From assembly GCA_903772945.1 (NCBI GenBank), contig CAICTM010000016.1:1-64000 (forward strand): a DNA stretch of 64,000 nucleotides, read 5' to 3'. A program made the translations under genes and the position numbers. Shown here piece by piece: positions 61,389-64,000 of this stretch; the stretch's first letter is position 1; each line of letters opens with the position of its first letter. The stretch comes from Seminavis robusta (taxonomy: Eukaryota; Bacillariophyta; Bacillariophyceae; Naviculales; Naviculaceae). The notes below the pieces were generated by a model. It was not told where the DNA came from. It ran no database searches and was given only the letters and a program-made list of their open reading frames with translations.

Positions 61389-62681
61389 ATGACATCTAAT
61401 ATGGAAGAAGTGAAGGTAGTCTGCAGAGGAATGGCTGTGGAATTCGTTAAGGATGCACCCACCATTGCATCTTTCTCTGTGGCTCAAAACTGGGATGAAC
61501 AGAAAACTTCATCCCTCAGAGCTGCCATTCAAAGTGTACTGAGCGCCAATCCAATTTTGACTTCTTGCCTCGAGACAAGAAAGGCTGATAATGGACAACA
61601 CGAAATGGTGGCTATGTTCCACACCTTCAATCTAGACGAGCTGTTCAAGATCATCCCCAATTCATCTAGCAATCTGCCAGCTGAAGAAAAGCCGCTCAAC
61701 GACATGGACCAGCAAGAGCTGCTCGCATATCTGGACCAAAAAATCATTCCACAGTTTCCAAGCCATGTTGGCCAACAAACAAGACTTGGTGGTGAGGAAG
61801 TCAAAGACAAATCACCGGTGTTTGAAGTACAAATGATGGAGCTGCCCGGCCAGTACGTTTGCTATACCGTTTTGCTCAGCCACTGCATTGGTGACGGAGC
61901 CATCTACTACCAAGTCATGGAACAGCTCAACTCTGCTTTCACAAGTAGTAGTGGAACGATTGAGACTAAAGCAATTAACTGGGATGGCTATGACAAGATG
62001 GACATGCCAACTGTTGGTCCACACCTTGTACCACACCCTCTTACGATACTTGGATTGTTCGTCATTGGTCCTAAAGTCTTCAAGAAGTTTGGACCCAAAG
62101 AGGCAGAACCGTATATACTTCTGTTGAGTAAGAAGAAGATCAACCAAAAGAAGATAGAGTTGGTGGATCATGATAATGACAGTACCACCACCACAACAAC
62201 AACAAGAGAGTACCTGACATCCAATGACATTGTTGTGTCTGCTCTCTGTGAAGCCATGCTGGATGATGCCACGGTCCACACTCAAGCTGTGAACATGCGG
62301 TACAAACTGGACGATCTAGAGCCCAACGATGCTGGCAGCTACGTGCTAATGTCAACTCTGGGTGCCAAAGAGGCAGCTGGCAATCCCAATGTGGTCCACA
62401 AAGTGAATGCTTCGGGCCAGAGCAACATGAGTCCTTGGAAGTCCTTTTTGTCACTGTCTCGAGGCAAGGTTGTCTGTAACACTAGCTGGACTGGACTGAA
62501 ATGTGTACTGGATGGAACAGTTGCACATTTCCCGTCCAAGGGTTTCCTCCGTACCAGATTTCGTTCGAATGGGTCTTCGTACGCTACCGTAATCTTTGAG
62601 TATGACGATGAAGCCTTGGGAATTCTGGCGACATGCCCCTGGAAAAAGGGGGGATTGCTGGAGTCCATCCTTCTGGACTGA
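61389..62681 (+). CDS. HxxxDG acyltransferase (condensation/BAHD-like superfamily)
   Basis: The protein has 430 residues from the ATG at 61389, with no intron. The N-terminal half contains SLRAAIQSVLSANPILTSCL, typical of the chloramphenicol-acetyltransferase fold, and the active-site motif HCIGDG (HxxxDG, near residues 165-170) in YTVLLSHCIGDGAIYYQVM. The second half holds LTSNDIVVSALCEAM, a strand common in this superfamily, and SRGKVVCNTSWTGL, with the RFRSNGSSYATVIFEYD end. The DFGWG motif of plant BAHD enzymes is not seen, so the exact family and the acyl donor are open. A truncated copy lies 830 bp upstream. Confidence 0.78.
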   Translation: MTSNMEEVKVVCRGMAVEFVKDAPTIASFSVAQNWDEQKTSSLRAAIQSVLSANPILTSCLETRKADNGQHEMVAMFHTFNLDELFKIIPNSSSNLPAEEKPLNDMDQQELLAYLDQKIIPQFPSHVGQQTRLGGEEVKDKSPVFEVQMMELPGQYVCYTVLLSHCIGDGAIYYQVMEQLNSAFTSSSGTIETKAINWDGYDKMDMPTVGPHLVPHPLTILGLFVIGPKVFKKFGPKEAEPYILLLSKKKINQKKIELVDHDNDSTTTTTTTREYLTSNDIVVSALCEAMLDDATVHTQAVNMRYKLDDLEPNDAGSYVLMSTLGAKEAAGNPNVVHKVNASGQSNMSPWKSFLSLSRGKVVCNTSWTGLKCVLDGTVAHFPSKGFLRTRFRSNGSSYATVIFEYDDEALGILATCPWKKGGLLESILLD

Positions 62682-62740
62682 TAAAAAGAAAGACAAAGTG
62701 TTGGTTCATCCTGTCGGCCGCAGCAGTAGCAGAAGTATAT

Positions 62741-63066
62741 GTCAAGATCGTGGATGATTTTAAAAAGGTGTCACACGTACCAGTATCAGAGTTCACGCGA
62801 GAGCCTGCTGTAATGAATGACAAAGGGAGTGGTCTACTTTCCGAACGAGTTCTGGATGACGAAAACACCGAGGACATAACGTAGATTTTGACCAATGCAC
62901 GTTTTTCGTCAGCTCTGTTTCTTGAATTTTGGACCAACCAAAGCAAGATCGTGGATGAAGCGTATGAATCTGAGTTCAGAAGGGGTCTAACGAATGACTA
63001 AGAAAGTCAACTACTTGCCAAACGAGTCCATCCCTACGGTACAACGTAGATTATTACCAATGCATG
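62741..63066. repeat. Two diverged copies of a block downstream of the acyltransferase
   Basis: CAAGATCGTGGATGA (62741 and 62946), AGAGTTCA or GAGTTCAG, TCTAACGAATGAC against TGTAATGAATGAC, and AACGTAGATT followed by ACCAATGCA (62879 and 63044) recur in the same order with internal deletions. It is an old tandem duplication in the 3' flank. Confidence 0.65.
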
Positions 63067-63256
63067 CATTTTTTGTTTGTTAGTTTTGCTGTTGTTGTTG
63101 TTGCGAAAGTTTTGTTGTTGTTGTTGCGAAAGCGTGTCCTTTCGTGGTCTTTTTCTATTTGCCGCGTTGCGAGCTTCTGTTCGTTCCGTTTTTATATTCC
63201 TCCTTCATTCGTTTAGCCATTCCAATCATCGTTCGCTGCAGCCATGATCGCTCCTT

Positions 63257-63290
63257 CCATTCATTCATTCATTCATTCATTCACTCATCT
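63257..63290. repeat. (CATT)n microsatellite
   Basis: About seven units of CATT, with one change to CACT near the end, sit 18-50 bp beyond the stop of the methyltransferase gene read on the minus strand. Confidence 0.9.
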
Positions 63291-63307
63291 TGCTCACATT
63301 AGTCGTC

Positions 63308-64000
63308 TTATCCACTATGCCGTTTATTCTTGTTATCACGCACATACATGTTGATGCCTTGACAGAATTTATCAATCATGGATCCCTTATTGGCATCGAG
63401 TGGTTGTTGATTGGCCGGACCGACCAATCGATCGGGCCATACATACGGTCGTTCGTTCCAGCAATGCTCCCGCGTCTTCTTTTCGAGAAAAATGACATTG
63501 GATCCAAATCCGACCGTCGACACCAGTTGATCGACGGGCCCGAATACCGTGTACGTATTGTCGTGGAATTTTTTATTGACGACATCCACCAGTTGTTTGA
63601 ATTGATTGATAATCGTGGCAGGTTCGGCCAATCCACCGCGTGTGACGGGTGATCCGTAGAGACCGGTTCCCTTTTTCCAATAACTGGTTTCGATATCTTC
63701 CATGACGTAGAGTCCACCGGGATTGAGTGCTTTTTCGAATAGTACTTCGTACGATGTTCGTTGCTGTTCGTAATGATGTCCTCCATCATCGACAATGAGA
63801 TCAAAATTGCCGCCTTCGGATTGCTCCAAAAAGGAGGTTTTGAGAAATTCGGCATTTCCTTGATCACCGACAATGGTTTGAATTTTGGACGCGCCTTCAT
63901 TTTTGGTATTACCGACATTATACTCTAATCCCACTAATTTGGCACACGGAAAGTACTCTTCCCACAACAATGATCCCTGGCCGGTATCCAGTCCAATTTC
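63308..64000 (-). CDS. SAM-dependent methyltransferase-like protein, N-terminus outside the window
   Basis: 231 residues are visible, and the frame is open through the window edge at 64000. EIGLDTGQGS at the edge is the glycine-rich motif I of a class I methyltransferase; KLVGLEYN would be motif II. FDLIVDDGGHHYEQQRTSYEVLF, then NPGGLYVMEDIETSYW, is the DDGsH signature of the MycE/macrocin O-methyltransferase and cephalosporin-hydroxylase-like group. An insert (VTRGGLAEPATIINQFKQLVD) and VSTVGFGSNVIFLEKK follow. Such enzymes methylate sugar hydroxyls; the substrate here is unknown. The stop is TAA at 63308-63310. Confidence 0.8.
   Translation of the reverse strand, partial: EIGLDTGQGSLLWEEYFPCAKLVGLEYNVGNTKNEGASKIQTIVGDQGNAEFLKTSFLEQSEGGNFDLIVDDGGHHYEQQRTSYEVLFEKALNPGGLYVMEDIETSYWKKGTGLYGSPVTRGGLAEPATIINQFKQLVDVVNKKFHDNTYTVFGPVDQLVSTVGFGSNVIFLEKKTREHCWNERPYVWPDRLVGPANQQPLDANKGSMIDKFCQGINMYVRDNKNKRHSG

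Overview
The window is nuclear DNA from a photosynthetic stramenopile, most likely a pennate diatom; Seminavis robusta would fit, but the species is inference. Direct support: short GT-AG introns (about 84-108 bp), a plastid protein whose signal peptide ends at an ASAF-like cleavage site (A|F), a leucine-rich-repeat surface protein, an HSF-type factor of the form abundant in diatoms, and an intron-bearing tRNA-Ala. Intergenic DNA is long, and the palindromes CTAGCTAG and TACCGGTA recur in it constantly.

Layout. 0-1.4 kb: remnant of a Harbinger-type transposase and a repeat array. 1.6-5.9 kb: three predicted membrane or secreted proteins. 7.0-9.6 kb: a secreted M6-family metalloprotease whose C-terminal Cys-rich module also stands alone in the small gene at 5.4 kb. 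10-14 kb: a PLP aminotransferase and two uncharacterised genes. 14.1-18.4 kb: a large Harbinger-like DNA transposon carrying extra genes, flanked by GACTCGCA arrays; a MITE follows at 18.5 kb. 19.6-21.1 kb: tRNA-Ala(AGC) with an intron, local duplications and a decayed gene. 21.7-29.8 kb: FkbM-type methyltransferase, LRR protein, KTI12 and a divergent pair of unknown genes. 30.1-33.9 kb: a 1248-residue PiggyBac-like transposase that appears to contain a YqaJ-like nuclease domain, the most striking object in the window. 34-38 kb: gene-free DNA with a tandem hairpin array. 38-39 kb: HSF-type factor. 40.3-43.3 kb: a degenerate MULE-like element. 46-48 kb: plastid membrane protein. 48-55.5 kb: two pairs of secreted-protein paralogues, each with one frameshifted member. 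56-64 kb: peroxiredoxin-like protein, small membrane proteins, an HxxxDG acyltransferase with a truncated tandem copy, and a methyltransferase cut by the window edge.

There are no operons. Genes that relate to each other are local duplicates: the metalloprotease tail, the 48/50 kb pair, the 51/54 kb pair and the 60/61 kb pair. The transposons share one theme: arrays of a short motif, different for each element, near their ends. All family names come from reading motifs by eye; no database search was possible.
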